A DNA stretch of 45,498 bases from Pirellulales bacterium (lineage in GTDB: Bacteria > Planctomycetota > Planctomycetia > Pirellulales > JANQPP01), in contig JANQPP010000157.1 of NCBI GenBank assembly GCA_028289405.1, positions 1-45,498 on the forward strand, in the 5' to 3' direction. The notes beneath the pieces were generated by a model that worked only from the letters and a program-made list of their open reading frames with translations, searched no databases and was not told where the DNA came from. The first letter of the stretch is position 1. The number at the start of each line of letters is the position of its first letter. The translations under genes were made by a program, and so were the position numbers. This document shows, piece by piece, positions 14,849 to 24,456 of the stretch.

Positions 14849-16774
14849 TCAGAATGGCCAGATCCTGGGAATCAAGAAAATCGCCATAACCGCAACAATC
14901 AAATCGAGCGGGACGCCCAACCTTACATAGTCCCGCAAACGATAGCCGCCCGGACCGTACACCATTAAATTGGTCTGGTATCCGATGGGGCTAGCGAACG
15001 CCGCCGACGCGGCGAGCATGATGGCCACCAAGAAGGGCATCGGCTCCACTCCCAAACGTTGCGCGGTTTGCAGGGCGAAGGGAAACATGAGCGCCGCCGC
15101 GGCGGTATTGGTGATCAATTCAGTCACGCAAAGCGTCGTCACGTAAATGATCGCCAGCGCCAGCCACTCGTTCCTTCCCGCCGTAAGGATCAATCCCGAG
15201 GTCAGGACCTGGTCCAAGTGCGTGGCTTCCACGGCTTTGGCCACTCCGAGAGAAGTGGCGATCGTGATCAGCACTTCCAGATTGATGCTCCGCCGCGCGG
15301 CGGAAATTGTGCAACATCGCGTCACGACCATTAAGCCGGCTGCCAAAATCGCCGCTAGCAGCAGCGGCAGCCATCCGAACGTGACCAAACCCACCATGCC
15401 CAGCAACAGCCCGAGTGCCACCATCGCTCGGTCGTGACGGACCGGCGTGGAATTTTCCAACGGACTCACGAGGAAGAAATCCCGCGAATGCCGCTGTTGT
15501 TCCACGAAGGTGGGAAGCGCTTCCACCAGCAGCGTATCGCCCGGGCGAAGAACGATGTCTCCGATCTTGCCCGGGAGCCGAACGCCATTCCGCGCCACGG
15601 CGATCACGGCGGCTTGAAAAACCGAACGAAAACGTCCGTCTCGAATGCTCTTGCCCACGAGCGGACACGTGTCCGAGACGACGGCCTCGATCAGCAACCT
15701 TTGAGAACGGGGCGAATCGAGCTTAAAGACCTGATCCGTGGCCGGCACCAGCCCACGGATACGCTGCAAATGCACGACCGAGTCGACAATTCCCACAAAC
15801 ACCAGGCGGTCATTTGCGCGTAGCGCTTCGCGTGGCGAAACGGCCTGCAAGATTTGTCCCTCCCGGTCAATTTCCATGAGATATAGTCCCGCCAACTGCC
15901 GCAGGCCGGCCTGCTCGATGGTTTGTCCCACTAAGGGGCTCAAAGGTTCGACGAGCATCTCCACGGTGTATTCGCGGGGATCGGATAACTGTAGCAACGC
16001 CGATTTGCGGTCCGGCAAAAGGCGAGGACCCATGAGGATCAAATAGCCGCAACCCACCACCGCGCAAGGCAGGCCGATCCAGCCAATTTCGAACATTCCC
16101 ATGCGTGGTAAGGCATGTTCCTCCAAGAGTCCGTCGACCATAAGATTCGTGCTCGTGCCGATGAGTGTGCACGTCCCGCCCAAGACGGCGGCGTAGCTGA
16201 TCGGCAGTAGCAGCTTGGAGATGGAGATATGATTCTTCGCGGCCCAATCATGCACGGCCGGAATGAGCATGGCCACCAGCGGCGTGTTGTTTGTCAGACC
16301 GCTGGCGATCGTGGTGGGGAGCACAACCCGGGCAATCGCTTCCCGCTCGGACCGAGGCCGGCCGAACAAGCCTTCGACAATCCAGGTAATCGCCCCCGTC
16401 TCTCGGATTCCAGCTCCCACGATGAATAGCGCGGCGATGGAAAGCGTGGCTTGATTGGAGAAACCGGTCAGTCCATCCTTGATGGACACCGCTCCGCTGA
16501 CCAACAGCACTCCCAGGGCCGCCGAGAGAATCGCGTCAGGCGCGATGTGCGTGAACGTGAGCATCGTGAAAATGCCGACGATGGTAAATAGCGTCAGCCA
16601 CGCCTCCCAACGCAATTCGGCGATACCGATAGCTTCCGGCGCATCGACCGCCATCGCAACGCAGGCAAGCGGGACCAACCATAGAAGCCGCTTTAACCGC
16701 CAGGGAAGACTTGTTGCGCAATCCCGCCACCATGGCTCTCTGTCGGGAGACTTGCTGGAACCGGGGCTCGCCAT
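14849..16774 (-). CDS. SLC13 family permease with two TrkA-C domains
   Basis: A 641-residue membrane protein of the divalent anion/sodium symporter (SLC13/DASS, CitT-like) type, importing carboxylates, sulfate or related anions. About ten hydrophobic segments flank a soluble insert of two TrkA-C (RCK-C) domains. The first is at about 265-350 (EYTVEMLVEPLSPLVGQTI, DRLVFVG); the second at about 355-440 (LLIEAVVSDTCPLVGKSI, GDTLLVEA). TrkA-C domains bind small regulatory ligands. Family motifs include the N-terminal TNNTPLVAMLIP and the C-terminal TELITNTAAAALMFP, both with the SNT/TNT-like substrate and sodium-binding segment. The start lacks a strong ribosome site. It lies upstream of the MMPL gene on the same strand with a 191-bp gap. 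Confidence 0.9.
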   Translation of the reverse strand: MASPGSSKSPDREPWWRDCATSLPWRLKRLLWLVPLACVAMAVDAPEAIGIAELRWEAWLTLFTIVGIFTMLTFTHIAPDAILSAALGVLLVSGAVSIKDGLTGFSNQATLSIAALFIVGAGIRETGAITWIVEGLFGRPRSEREAIARVVLPTTIASGLTNNTPLVAMLIPAVHDWAAKNHISISKLLLPISYAAVLGGTCTLIGTSTNLMVDGLLEEHALPRMGMFEIGWIGLPCAVVGCGYLILMGPRLLPDRKSALLQLSDPREYTVEMLVEPLSPLVGQTIEQAGLRQLAGLYLMEIDREGQILQAVSPREALRANDRLVFVGIVDSVVHLQRIRGLVPATDQVFKLDSPRSQRLLIEAVVSDTCPLVGKSIRDGRFRSVFQAAVIAVARNGVRLPGKIGDIVLRPGDTLLVEALPTFVEQQRHSRDFFLVSPLENSTPVRHDRAMVALGLLLGMVGLVTFGWLPLLLAAILAAGLMVVTRCCTISAARRSINLEVLITIATSLGVAKAVEATHLDQVLTSGLILTAGRNEWLALAIIYVTTLCVTELITNTAAAALMFPFALQTAQRLGVEPMPFLVAIMLAASAAFASPIGYQTNLMVYGPGGYRLRDYVRLGVPLDLIVAVMAIFLIPRIWPF

Positions 16775-17038
16775 ATTCCATACAAACCGTAAACTTGATA
16801 CTGCTAGATGAAGATGGAGACGCCGGGTTGCCCCGCGGTCGCAAGCGTGTCAAGGATTTCGAGTGATGTGTTGTATGTTACCCCTTACGGCGAAACAAGA
16901 CGCGCAAAGCACCCCGCGAGGTTCAAGCCGGCTGCTCATCGCCTACGAACATTCGGAAGTTATGTTTGCTTGGCGTGCCTTTACCTCACCCCGAGGCTGC
17001 CCATTCATGTTGGCGGCAAAGCGTTAGAAAGACACTTC

Positions 17039-17695
17039 ATGGATTCCGAGTGCATCACCGCCGAGGCGACGAGCAAGTCCGCATTCCCGCATCCTGGCAA
17101 ATGGCTCAGGAAACTCTACCATTGGGTGTTGCACTGGGCCGATACCCCCTATGGCACGCCGGCTTTGGCCGCCCTCTCGTTCGCGGAGAGCTCTTTTTTC
17201 CCCATCCCTCCCGATGTGTTGCAAATCGCGCTCTCCGCTGGGAAGCCCAAGCGAGCTTTTTTTTACGCCGCCGTGAATGCGATCGCATCCGTCTGCGGGG
17301 CCGTGGTCGGCTGGTGGATTGGCTACGCCTTCTGGGAACTGCTGGGAGGCTTGTTCTTTGAATATGTCCCCGGTTTTACGCAAGAGAAATTCGACAAGGT
17401 CGGTACGTGGTATCAATGGAACGCTTTTCTTGCCATCTGTGGCGCCGCCTTTACGCCCATTCCGTTTAAGGTCTTTACCATCGCGGCGGGCGTGTTCAGT
17501 GCCTACGTGAGCCTGCCGACGCTGGTCGTGGCTTCGCTGATTGGCCGCTCGGCCCGATTTTTCCTCGTGGCCTCGGTTCTGTACTTCGTCGGTCCGGCGG
17601 CGACGCGGTTTCTGGAACGTTATTTTGAATGGATTACCTTCGCCCTGTTCCTGCTGCTGGTAGGCGGATTCCTGGCGCTGCGGCTTTTCATGTAG
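17039..17695 (+). CDS. DedA/VTT-domain membrane protein (YqaA-like)
   Basis: A 218-residue inner-membrane protein of the DedA/SNARE-associated (VTT) superfamily, linked in other bacteria to lipid scrambling, envelope stress and membrane potential. The conserved first half is visible: ALSFAESSFFPIPPDVLQIAL (glutamate and prolines of the re-entrant loop), then AVVGWWIGYAFWELLG. The second re-entrant loop is represented by FTPIPFKVFTIAAGVF and followed by an Arg in LIGRSARFF, the usual functional residues. ATG 17039 gives a normal-length protein; the frame is open from 16808, but those residues do not look like protein. The ribosome site is weak. It diverges from the SLC13 gene. Confidence 0.87.
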   Translation: MDSECITAEATSKSAFPHPGKWLRKLYHWVLHWADTPYGTPALAALSFAESSFFPIPPDVLQIALSAGKPKRAFFYAAVNAIASVCGAVVGWWIGYAFWELLGGLFFEYVPGFTQEKFDKVGTWYQWNAFLAICGAAFTPIPFKVFTIAAGVFSAYVSLPTLVVASLIGRSARFFLVASVLYFVGPAATRFLERYFEWITFALFLLLVGGFLALRLFM

Positions 17696-17875
17696 TCGTT
17701 GAAAACGGAAGGCCACGATCCGACGCCGCGGCCGACCGTAGCTCGCCGCTTATCAAATCCTGCGCAACGTCATTGGCCGCGAAATCTGTCATGGCGAACC
17801 GTCACGGTCGACATGCGATTCGCGCGCCGCAGGGCATGGATCGATACTATCATTGTTGGAGCCCGGAGGAGGAAC

Positions 17876-20800
17876 ATGGCACCATCACCAACTGAAGGAT
17901 CGCCTAAGTGGCGCCATGCGGATCTGCTGCAAGCTCTGCGGGAGTTCTCGCCGGATACTTCCTCCGATGATCCGCCAGAAGTGCAGCAGGCGCTTTATCT
18001 GGCGCAGCGGTTGCAAAAGCGGGCATTGGAACTGCAAACTCCTGCTGAAGCGCATCAGCAAGAAGAACTGGACCGTATGCTGCAATCGCCGGGCGACAAG
18101 TTCACGCTCGTGCAGATGACCGACCAGGCATTTCGGTCGAGAAAGTCCGAGCGGGCCGCCGACCAGCTCGTGCATATCTTGGACGTGCAGGGTGTGCCAC
18201 GTTTTTTTAGCCGTTTGGACCGGGCGCTGCTGCGGGGCTTCCAGTCGTTTGGCAATTACCTGCCCGACGTGGCGGTCCCCTTGGTCAAGGAGAAGATGCA
18301 ACACGAAACGGCGAACGTGATCCTGCCTGCCGAACCCGACCTGCTGACCCACTTCTTGCGCCAGCGGCAAGCCAGCGGCGTCCGAGTAAACGTGAACTTC
18401 CTGGGCGAGGCGATTCTGGGAGAGCAGGAAGCCCAGGGGCGTCTCCTCACGTATTTACAGGCCCTGCAAAATCTTGAGATCGAGGTCGTTTCCATCAAGG
18501 TTTCCACGCTCTATTCGCAGATTTCCACGCTGGCAGAAGAGCACACGCTGGAGATCTTGGCGGATCGGCTGGAACTTTTGTACCGGGCGGCGCTGCGCCA
18601 CGAATTCACTCGCCCGGATGGCTCTCGCGCGAAGAAATTGGTTTATCTCGACATGGAGGAATACCGGGACCTGCACATTACCGCCGAAGCGCTCATGCGG
18701 ACGCTCAGCCGGCCTGGTTTGGAAGATGCCCGGACCGGTTTGGCGCTGCAAGCGTACATCCCAGACTCCTTCGGCGTGCAACAAAGGGTCACGCAATGGG
18801 CGCGCGGGCGCGTTGCGTCGGGTGGCGCGGCGATTCTGCTGCGGATCGTGAAGGGAGCCAATCTGGAAATGGAGCGGGTGGAAGCTTCCCTGGCCGGTTG
18901 GCCGCAGGCTCCCTATAAGACGAAAATCGAAACGGACGCGAACTACAAACGCATGCTGCGTTTTGGCCTGCAAGCGGAGAACCTCGCCGCGGCCAAGCTC
19001 GGGATCGCTTCGCACAATCTCTTCGACGTGACGTATGCCATGGTGCTTGCGGTGAAGCACGGCGCGCTGGATCGCGTGCAATTTGAAATGCTGGAGGGCA
19101 TGGCCAACCATCAGCGGCGGGCCCTGCATGAATGGTCCAACCACATGCTGCTCTACGCCCCTGCCTGCAAGCACGAAGACTTTGTACACGCCTTGGGGTA
19201 TCTGATCCGCCGCTTGGATGAGAACACCGGCCCGGAAAACTTCCTTCGGCACGCCTTCCGGTTGCAGGTCGGCTCGCAGGATTGGCACGAACTCCAGGAC
19301 GATTTTCGGAATTCGGTGCGGCTTATCGACGAAGTCAGTTCGGCCCCTCGCAGAACGCAAGATCGTCGCGAACCTCCCGCCGGAAGGCCGTGGAATGGAG
19401 CCGACCTCGATTCCTTCAGCAATGAGCCAGATACCGACTTTGCATTGCCACACAATGCGGCCTGGGGCAGAGAGATTCTGGGAACTTGGGAACAACAGAC
19501 CGCGCAGTCACCTTTGTTTGCTCCGCTGGTCATCGCCGGTCAAATCATCGAAACCGGTCGGCAGCGTCGCTCGCGGCATGACCCTTCCCGACCGGAAGTC
19601 GTCGTGGGCCATCACCTGCAAGGCGAAATGGAAGACGTGGAGACAGCGGTTGCTGCCGCACGAAAAGACGACGGCGGCTGGCGGGCCAAAACCTGGCAGG
19701 AACGCCGCGAAATTCTGCAAGCCGTGGCCCATGAGATCCGCGTGGCCCGAGGCGAACTGATCGGAATCGCTGCCGCCGAAGGGGGCAAAACAATCTTCGA
19801 GTCCGATCCGGAAGTGTCGGAAGCCGTCGATTTTGTCGAGTTTTATGCGGGCGCGGCGGAACGGTTGGCGAAGCTGCCCGGCGTCGAAGCCCGTGGGCGT
19901 GGCGTGGCGGTGGTGATTTCTCCTTGGAATTTTCCGCTGGCCATTCCCTGCGGCGGGGTAGCCTCGGCGCTCGCGGCGGGGAATACCGTCATCTTGAAGC
20001 CCGCGTCCGACACCGCGCTCACGGCCTATCGCCTCTGCGAATGCTTTTGGGAGGGAGGCATTTCGCGGAAAACCTTGCAATTTCTCCCTTGTCCGGGAAG
20101 CAGCGTGGGTGCCCGCCTCGCGCGGCACGAGAGTGTGGACGCGGTGATTCTCACCGGCGGCACCGAGACCGCGTTGGCCATGCTCGAACAGCGTCCCAAC
20201 ATGCGGCTACTCGCGGAAACCGGCGGCAAGAACGCAACGATCGTGACCTCGTTGGCCGACCGGGATCAGGCCATCAAGAACGTGATTCACTCGGCGTTCA
20301 GCCACTCCGGACAAAAATGCTCCGCGACCTCTCTGTTAATCCTGGAAGTGGAAGTTCACGACGATCCGCAATTCCGGCAGGCCCTCTGTGATGCCGTGGA
20401 AAGCTTGAACGTGGGCGCAGTATGGGAGCCCCGAACCCGCCTGGGACCGCTCATCCGTCCGCCCAGTGGAGTGTTGGAACGGGGCCTCAAGGAGCTCGAA
20501 CCGGGCGAGACTTGGGTGGTGATGCCGCGTAAGGTCGACGCCAACCCGGGGTTTTTCTCGCCAGGGGTTAAATGGAACGTGCGGCCCGGTAGTTTCACCC
20601 ATCTGACCGAACTGTTTGGCCCGGTTTTGGCGGTGATGAAAGCCCATGATCTGGAACACGCCATCGAACTCGCCAACGGGACGGGCTACGGCTTGACCGC
20701 CGGGTTGGAGAGCCTCGATGACCGTGAGCACGCTATCTGGAAGGAACGCATCATCGCGGGAAATTTGTATATCAACCGGCCCACGACTGGCGCGATCGTC

Positions 20801-21571
20801 TTGCGGCAGCCTTTTGGCGGGATGCGAAAATCCTCCTTTGGACCTGGAGTCAAGGCGGGAGGTCCCAATTATCCGGTTTTGCTCATGCATTTTGCCACTC
20901 AACCGGCTTCCGTGAAGCCCACGCCTCTCGATGATTTCCAACTCGCGCGATTGGCTGAGCAACCTGAAGCAGAAGGGTCGGACGTTCCACCAAACGTGCC
21001 CGCTACGGACAAGCAGCGCTTGCTGGAAGCGATGTGGAGTTACACCGAAGCGGCTGAGCAGGAATTCCGATCGGAGCACGATCATTTCCGCCTGCTAGGA
21101 CAAGACAACGTCCGTCGTTATTTGTCCGTCGAAGGTCTGGTGATCCGCATCCATCCCCGAGATTCGTTTTTTGAGACCATGGCCCGGCTATGCGCGGCGA
21201 GAATTGCTGGTTGCCGTCCGACTGTCAGCGTGGATCCAGCTTGCCAAATGGAGTGGCTGGAATGGGCGAAGGGCGAAGTTGCAGCATGGTCTCCTGGGTT
21301 TTCATGGCTCGTGGAGGATGAGGCCGCGCTGGCGAACCACCTGCGTGCAGGGGAGATCACGCGTGTGCGTTTCACGGGAGCCGACCGGATTCACGAGGAT
21401 TTATTCGCCGCGGCGGCGCTGAACGGTGTTTTTCTCGCTCGGGACCCGGTCCTGCCAGTCGGACGACTGGAATTGCTGAATTACCTGGAAGAACAATCCA
21501 TATCGGTGAATTACCATCGGTACGGGAATCTGGGGGCTCGGGAAGGCGAAACTCGCCGCGACACGCTGTAA
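17876..21571 (+). CDS. putA: Bifunctional proline dehydrogenase / L-glutamate gamma-semialdehyde dehydrogenase (PutA, with C-terminal ALDH-like domain)
   Basis: A 1231-residue enzyme catalysing both steps of proline oxidation to glutamate. The first half is the FAD-dependent proline dehydrogenase barrel: VSIKVSTLYSQI, YLDMEEYRDL, LLRIVKGANLEMERVE, and the signature LGYLIRRLDENTGPENFLRH. The second half is the NAD-dependent aldehyde dehydrogenase: VVISPWNFPLAIP, catalytic Glu781 in LLAETGGKNA, catalytic Cys815 in SGQKCSATS. After about residue 1010 a further 220 residues continue with the fold of the C-terminal ALDH-superfamily domain seen in type B PutAs. There is no N-terminal ribbon-helix-helix DNA-binding domain, so it does not repress itself as E. 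coli PutA does. GGAGGAGG precedes ATG 17876; an in-frame start at 17699 is not supported. Confidence 0.95.
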   Translation: MAPSPTEGSPKWRHADLLQALREFSPDTSSDDPPEVQQALYLAQRLQKRALELQTPAEAHQQEELDRMLQSPGDKFTLVQMTDQAFRSRKSERAADQLVHILDVQGVPRFFSRLDRALLRGFQSFGNYLPDVAVPLVKEKMQHETANVILPAEPDLLTHFLRQRQASGVRVNVNFLGEAILGEQEAQGRLLTYLQALQNLEIEVVSIKVSTLYSQISTLAEEHTLEILADRLELLYRAALRHEFTRPDGSRAKKLVYLDMEEYRDLHITAEALMRTLSRPGLEDARTGLALQAYIPDSFGVQQRVTQWARGRVASGGAAILLRIVKGANLEMERVEASLAGWPQAPYKTKIETDANYKRMLRFGLQAENLAAAKLGIASHNLFDVTYAMVLAVKHGALDRVQFEMLEGMANHQRRALHEWSNHMLLYAPACKHEDFVHALGYLIRRLDENTGPENFLRHAFRLQVGSQDWHELQDDFRNSVRLIDEVSSAPRRTQDRREPPAGRPWNGADLDSFSNEPDTDFALPHNAAWGREILGTWEQQTAQSPLFAPLVIAGQIIETGRQRRSRHDPSRPEVVVGHHLQGEMEDVETAVAAARKDDGGWRAKTWQERREILQAVAHEIRVARGELIGIAAAEGGKTIFESDPEVSEAVDFVEFYAGAAERLAKLPGVEARGRGVAVVISPWNFPLAIPCGGVASALAAGNTVILKPASDTALTAYRLCECFWEGGISRKTLQFLPCPGSSVGARLARHESVDAVILTGGTETALAMLEQRPNMRLLAETGGKNATIVTSLADRDQAIKNVIHSAFSHSGQKCSATSLLILEVEVHDDPQFRQALCDAVESLNVGAVWEPRTRLGPLIRPPSGVLERGLKELEPGETWVVMPRKVDANPGFFSPGVKWNVRPGSFTHLTELFGPVLAVMKAHDLEHAIELANGTGYGLTAGLESLDDREHAIWKERIIAGNLYINRPTTGAIVLRQPFGGMRKSSFGPGVKAGGPNYPVLLMHFATQPASVKPTPLDDFQLARLAEQPEAEGSDVPPNVPATDKQRLLEAMWSYTEAAEQEFRSEHDHFRLLGQDNVRRYLSVEGLVIRIHPRDSFFETMARLCAARIAGCRPTVSVDPACQMEWLEWAKGEVAAWSPGFSWLVEDEAALANHLRAGEITRVRFTGADRIHEDLFAAAALNGVFLARDPVLPVGRLELLNYLEEQSISVNYHRYGNLGAREGETRRDTL

Positions 21572-21985
21572 AAGCGGCGGCAGGGTGAGCTAGTTCTACC
21601 TACCGCCCGAAATTATCGTCACCGGCCAGATGGTTCATTTCCTGCTACATTCCCTCGACGATCAAGGCACCAACCAGCGTCTCGAACCACTCCTCCGACG
21701 AATGCCTAACCGCACTGGTAATTTCTTCCCTGGATTAAAGAACTGGCCATCCTGCCAAATCCCCCCCAAGAGTGTGAAGTATCCTCGACATCCCCTTTTG
21801 ACGTGTCTTCCACCAATCAACAACCTCCGCAACCGAGGTCCCGCACGCCGCGAAACATTGCCTTCTGGCAGTCGAATTGACACCAACCGACTGCCTGGCA
21901 ATAATCCGCCTCCTTTTTTGTGCCTGGACCGCAACGGTGTGGGCCGTACTCGCATCGAGCGTTTGTTATTGCTTGATCGTGCCAT
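21572..21985. other. Intergenic region before the beta-barrel gene
   Basis: This 414-bp spacer separates putA from the outer-membrane protein gene. Its right part holds a strong sigma70-like promoter (21877-21905). A T-run at 21914-21919 follows the -10 and lies in the presumed 5' leader. The short frames on either strand lack ribosome sites and recognisable products. No terminator hairpin stands out after putA. Confidence 0.5.
21877..21905 (+). promoter_or_regulatory. Strong sigma70-type promoter for the beta-barrel gene
   Basis: TTGACA (21877-21882) is a perfect -35. A 17-bp spacer follows, then AATAAT (21900-21905, five of six to TATAAT). The predicted start is about 21912, leaving a leader of about 74 nt before ATG 21986. 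This is the best promoter match I found in the window. Confidence 0.65.
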
Positions 21986-23080
21986 ATGGGCAGTAAACCG
22001 TCTTTGGATCGCCGGTTCCAGCTCCGCCGGTTCCCGCCGCGCGCCTCAATGGTTTGGGCGAGGGCTATTTTCGGCGGTGGACTGTTAGCGGCCATGCTGA
22101 TTCCGCAGCCAGTCTGGGCGGAACAGATCAGCTCACCTGCACGGCAATTGCCGGCGATCGATACCTCGCTGGCGGCGGGCACTCGGTTCTTTACCAGTAG
22201 CGCGCGGGATGACGCACGCTTCGCTCGCTCTCCGGGGCGGCCCGAGACCTCGCAAGCATATCGCCCGGTATCTCAGCAGGAAAAGTTGAGCGTGGCACCG
22301 GCCAACAACGCTCCCCCAGAATTTGTGCCTTCCGCTATCGACGAAGCAGACTGGGGAGCTTCGGTGCAACCAGCATCCGCCTGTCCACATTGCCAGGGGC
22401 ACGTCCATGGACATGGTGGGATCTCGCTGCCCCCCTGGCTGCGGGGAAATCCCCCTTTTTTTGAAGGTGAACGCTACCTGGGGTGGGGGCGACCGCTGAT
22501 CACCTCGAGCTGGCGGAATCGTCCAGGCAGCGCGAGCGCGTTCGTCGGAGGGATTTTTGCCGAAGGCTTGATTCCTGGACAAGTGGACCAGGGCTCGGGC
22601 GTATTCCTTGGCGCGCGAATCGGTTGGGATCTTGACCATTATTTAGGGACCGAGGCACGCTTTGGGTTGGGCTATCCGGAAATCAAGTACGCTCCTACTG
22701 CCGGTCTGCCGGGAGACACGGGCCGCATCATGCTGGGCGACCTGAGCCTGCTGTATTATCCGTGGGGAGATGCCCGCTGGCGGCCCTATCTACTCTGGGG
22801 TCTCGGCGTGGCGGTATTCGATTTTACCGATCATCTAGGCAGGCCGACGAATCAAGCGGCGTTTGGAATGCCGATTGGTATCGGCGTGAAATACCGCTGG
22901 GACGAGCGTATCGCGTTGCGGGCGGAACTCTTGGACAATATCGCTTTCGGCTCCGGCGGCGGCTTGGAAACCATGAATAATTTTTCGCTGACGATGGGAG
23001 CCGAGTACCGCTTTGGCGGCAAGCGGCCCAGCTATTGGCCCTGGCACCCCAGCCGCTTCCTGGCCCATCACGACAATTAA
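21986..23080 (+). CDS. Outer-membrane beta-barrel protein
   Basis: A 364-residue exported protein. A long basic n-region precedes a hydrophobic segment (AIFGGGLLAAMLIPQPVWA) with a likely cut after VWA, so a shorter start at ATG 22049 is possible. A low-complexity, Pro/Ala/His-containing linker (about 40-170) follows, with CPHCQGHVHGHGG. The C-terminal 190 residues have alternating beta-strand patterns ending in MGAEYRFGG, typical of small OmpA/OmpW-like barrels: AFVGGIFAEGL, GARIGWDLDHYLGTEARFG, LSLLYYPWG, WRPYLLWGLGVAVFDF, IGIGVKYRWDERIALRAEL. It probably sits in the outer membrane; the His/Cys-rich linker might bind metal (speculation). A good promoter lies upstream. Confidence 0.78.
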   Translation: MGSKPSLDRRFQLRRFPPRASMVWARAIFGGGLLAAMLIPQPVWAEQISSPARQLPAIDTSLAAGTRFFTSSARDDARFARSPGRPETSQAYRPVSQQEKLSVAPANNAPPEFVPSAIDEADWGASVQPASACPHCQGHVHGHGGISLPPWLRGNPPFFEGERYLGWGRPLITSSWRNRPGSASAFVGGIFAEGLIPGQVDQGSGVFLGARIGWDLDHYLGTEARFGLGYPEIKYAPTAGLPGDTGRIMLGDLSLLYYPWGDARWRPYLLWGLGVAVFDFTDHLGRPTNQAAFGMPIGIGVKYRWDERIALRAELLDNIAFGSGGGLETMNNFSLTMGAEYRFGGKRPSYWPWHPSRFLAHHDN

Positions 23081-23256
23081 AGGCCCCTACTTTTTAATTG
23101 CCGTGGGAGCGCCGAGCCGTTAAATTTTTGGCTCATTCGGTTGCCCATGTGTGAACTTCGCGGTGAAGTGTAACCTCCTACATGGGAAGCCTGCGTCGTG
23201 GCTTCAGATTCTCCCTCGATGCGGACACAACCGATTCAAGGATCCCATTCCCGGCC

Positions 23257-24456
23257 ATGCACAATACTTTCTCCATCCCAGCCGGTTTTCAATTCGCGGG
23301 CCTTCACTGTGGCCTCAAACAGAATGCCACGCGGCAAGACTTGGCGCTGATTCTCTCCGAGAGAGCGGCGGTAGCAGTTGGCGCGTATACGCAAAATCGC
23401 GTGTTCGCGGCACCGGTGGCCCTCGATCGCGCCCGAACTCCCACCGAAGGTGCCCGAGTCGTGGTGATCAACTCGGGCAATGCGAACGCCTGCACAGGTA
23501 AACGCGGAATGCGGGACGCGGAGCAAATGGCCCGGTTGGCAGCGGAAGCAGTGGGCGTCGCCGAAGACGCGGCCCTAGTGCTTTCCACTGGGATCATCGG
23601 CGAATTCCTGCCGATGGAGAAAATCGCCCAAGGCATTCCCCGAGTCGCCGCCGTTCTCGACAGTGATGAGGCTAGCGTCACGTCGGCCGCGCGGGGCATG
23701 ATGACCACGGACACCGTGGAGAAAATCGCTAGCCGAAAATTTCAAGCGTCGGGCCATGAGGCATGCGTGTTGGGATTGGCCAAAGGGGCGGCGATGATCG
23801 GGCCGAACATGGCGACCATGCTCGCCCTGGTCACCACGGATGCCGCCGTCGAGACCGAATTCGCACAGGAAGCCTTGCGGGAAGCGGTTCAAGAAACATT
23901 CAATTGCATTAGCGTCGATGGCCACATGAGCACGAATGATACCGTGCTGCTGTTGGCCAACGGCGCGTCCGGCGTCGAACTTACGACCGAGGAATTGCGG
24001 TCCCAGTTTCGCCGGGCGCTGCGGGAAGTGTGCGCGGACCTCGCGCGAGCTATTGTCGAGGACGCCGAAGGGGCCAGCCATTTGATCACGCTGGATATCA
24101 CAGGGTGTGCCAGCCGGGACGAGGCCCACCGCGTTGCCCGCGCCATCGCGGAAAGCCCATTGGTAAAAACCGCCGTATGTGGGGCGGACCCCAATTGGGG
24201 ACGGATCGTGTCGGCTGCCGGCTACGCGGGAGTTCCTTTCGATCCAAATGAAGTTGTCTTGACGCTCAATGGCGAAACGTTGTACGAACATGGCACGCCC
24301 ACCGACTTTGATGCCGCCGCCGTGTCCCAATCGATCCGGGACCGGCGTGAAACGCATATCGAGTTGCGTCTGTCGCGCGGGAACGTGTCCCTCCGCTTTT
24401 GGACCGCTGACCTGACGGCGGAGTACGTCCGCCTCAACGCGGATTATCACACATGA
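23257..24456 (+). CDS. argJ: Bifunctional ornithine acetyltransferase/N-acetylglutamate synthase ArgJ
   Basis: A 399-residue arginine-biosynthesis enzyme that transfers acetyl from N-acetylornithine to glutamate, closing the cyclic pathway; some members also use acetyl-CoA. The Ntn-type self-cleavage site is seen in KGAAMIGPNMATMLA, with nucleophile Thr187 that becomes the N-terminus of the beta chain. Other landmarks are VINSGNANACTG (oxyanion/substrate region), LSTGIIGEFLPM, SVDGHMSTNDTVLLLANG and the C-terminal GADPNWGRIVSAAGYAG. ATG 23257 begins the conserved core (IPAGFQFAG); AAGGA is 14 nt upstream. Its last codon overlaps the start of the potassium-channel gene (ATGA), so the two are translationally coupled. 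Confidence 0.95.
   Translation: MHNTFSIPAGFQFAGLHCGLKQNATRQDLALILSERAAVAVGAYTQNRVFAAPVALDRARTPTEGARVVVINSGNANACTGKRGMRDAEQMARLAAEAVGVAEDAALVLSTGIIGEFLPMEKIAQGIPRVAAVLDSDEASVTSAARGMMTTDTVEKIASRKFQASGHEACVLGLAKGAAMIGPNMATMLALVTTDAAVETEFAQEALREAVQETFNCISVDGHMSTNDTVLLLANGASGVELTTEELRSQFRRALREVCADLARAIVEDAEGASHLITLDITGCASRDEAHRVARAIAESPLVKTAVCGADPNWGRIVSAAGYAGVPFDPNEVVLTLNGETLYEHGTPTDFDAAAVSQSIRDRRETHIELRLSRGNVSLRFWTADLTAEYVRLNADYHT

Noticed and set aside
18455..19495. 346-codon antisense frame inside putA
   Set aside because: The sense strand encodes conserved proline dehydrogenase motifs throughout; the antisense product has no domain and is an artefact of base composition.
21662..21985. 107-codon minus-strand frame in the spacer before the beta-barrel gene
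   Set aside because: Arg/Gly-rich, no ribosome site, no family, and it overlaps a strong promoter on the other strand.
23074..23100. A/T-rich inverted repeat after the beta-barrel gene (CAATTAAA/TTTAATTG)
   Set aside because: The stem is all A/T except for one end pair, with an 11-nt loop; too weak to call a terminator.
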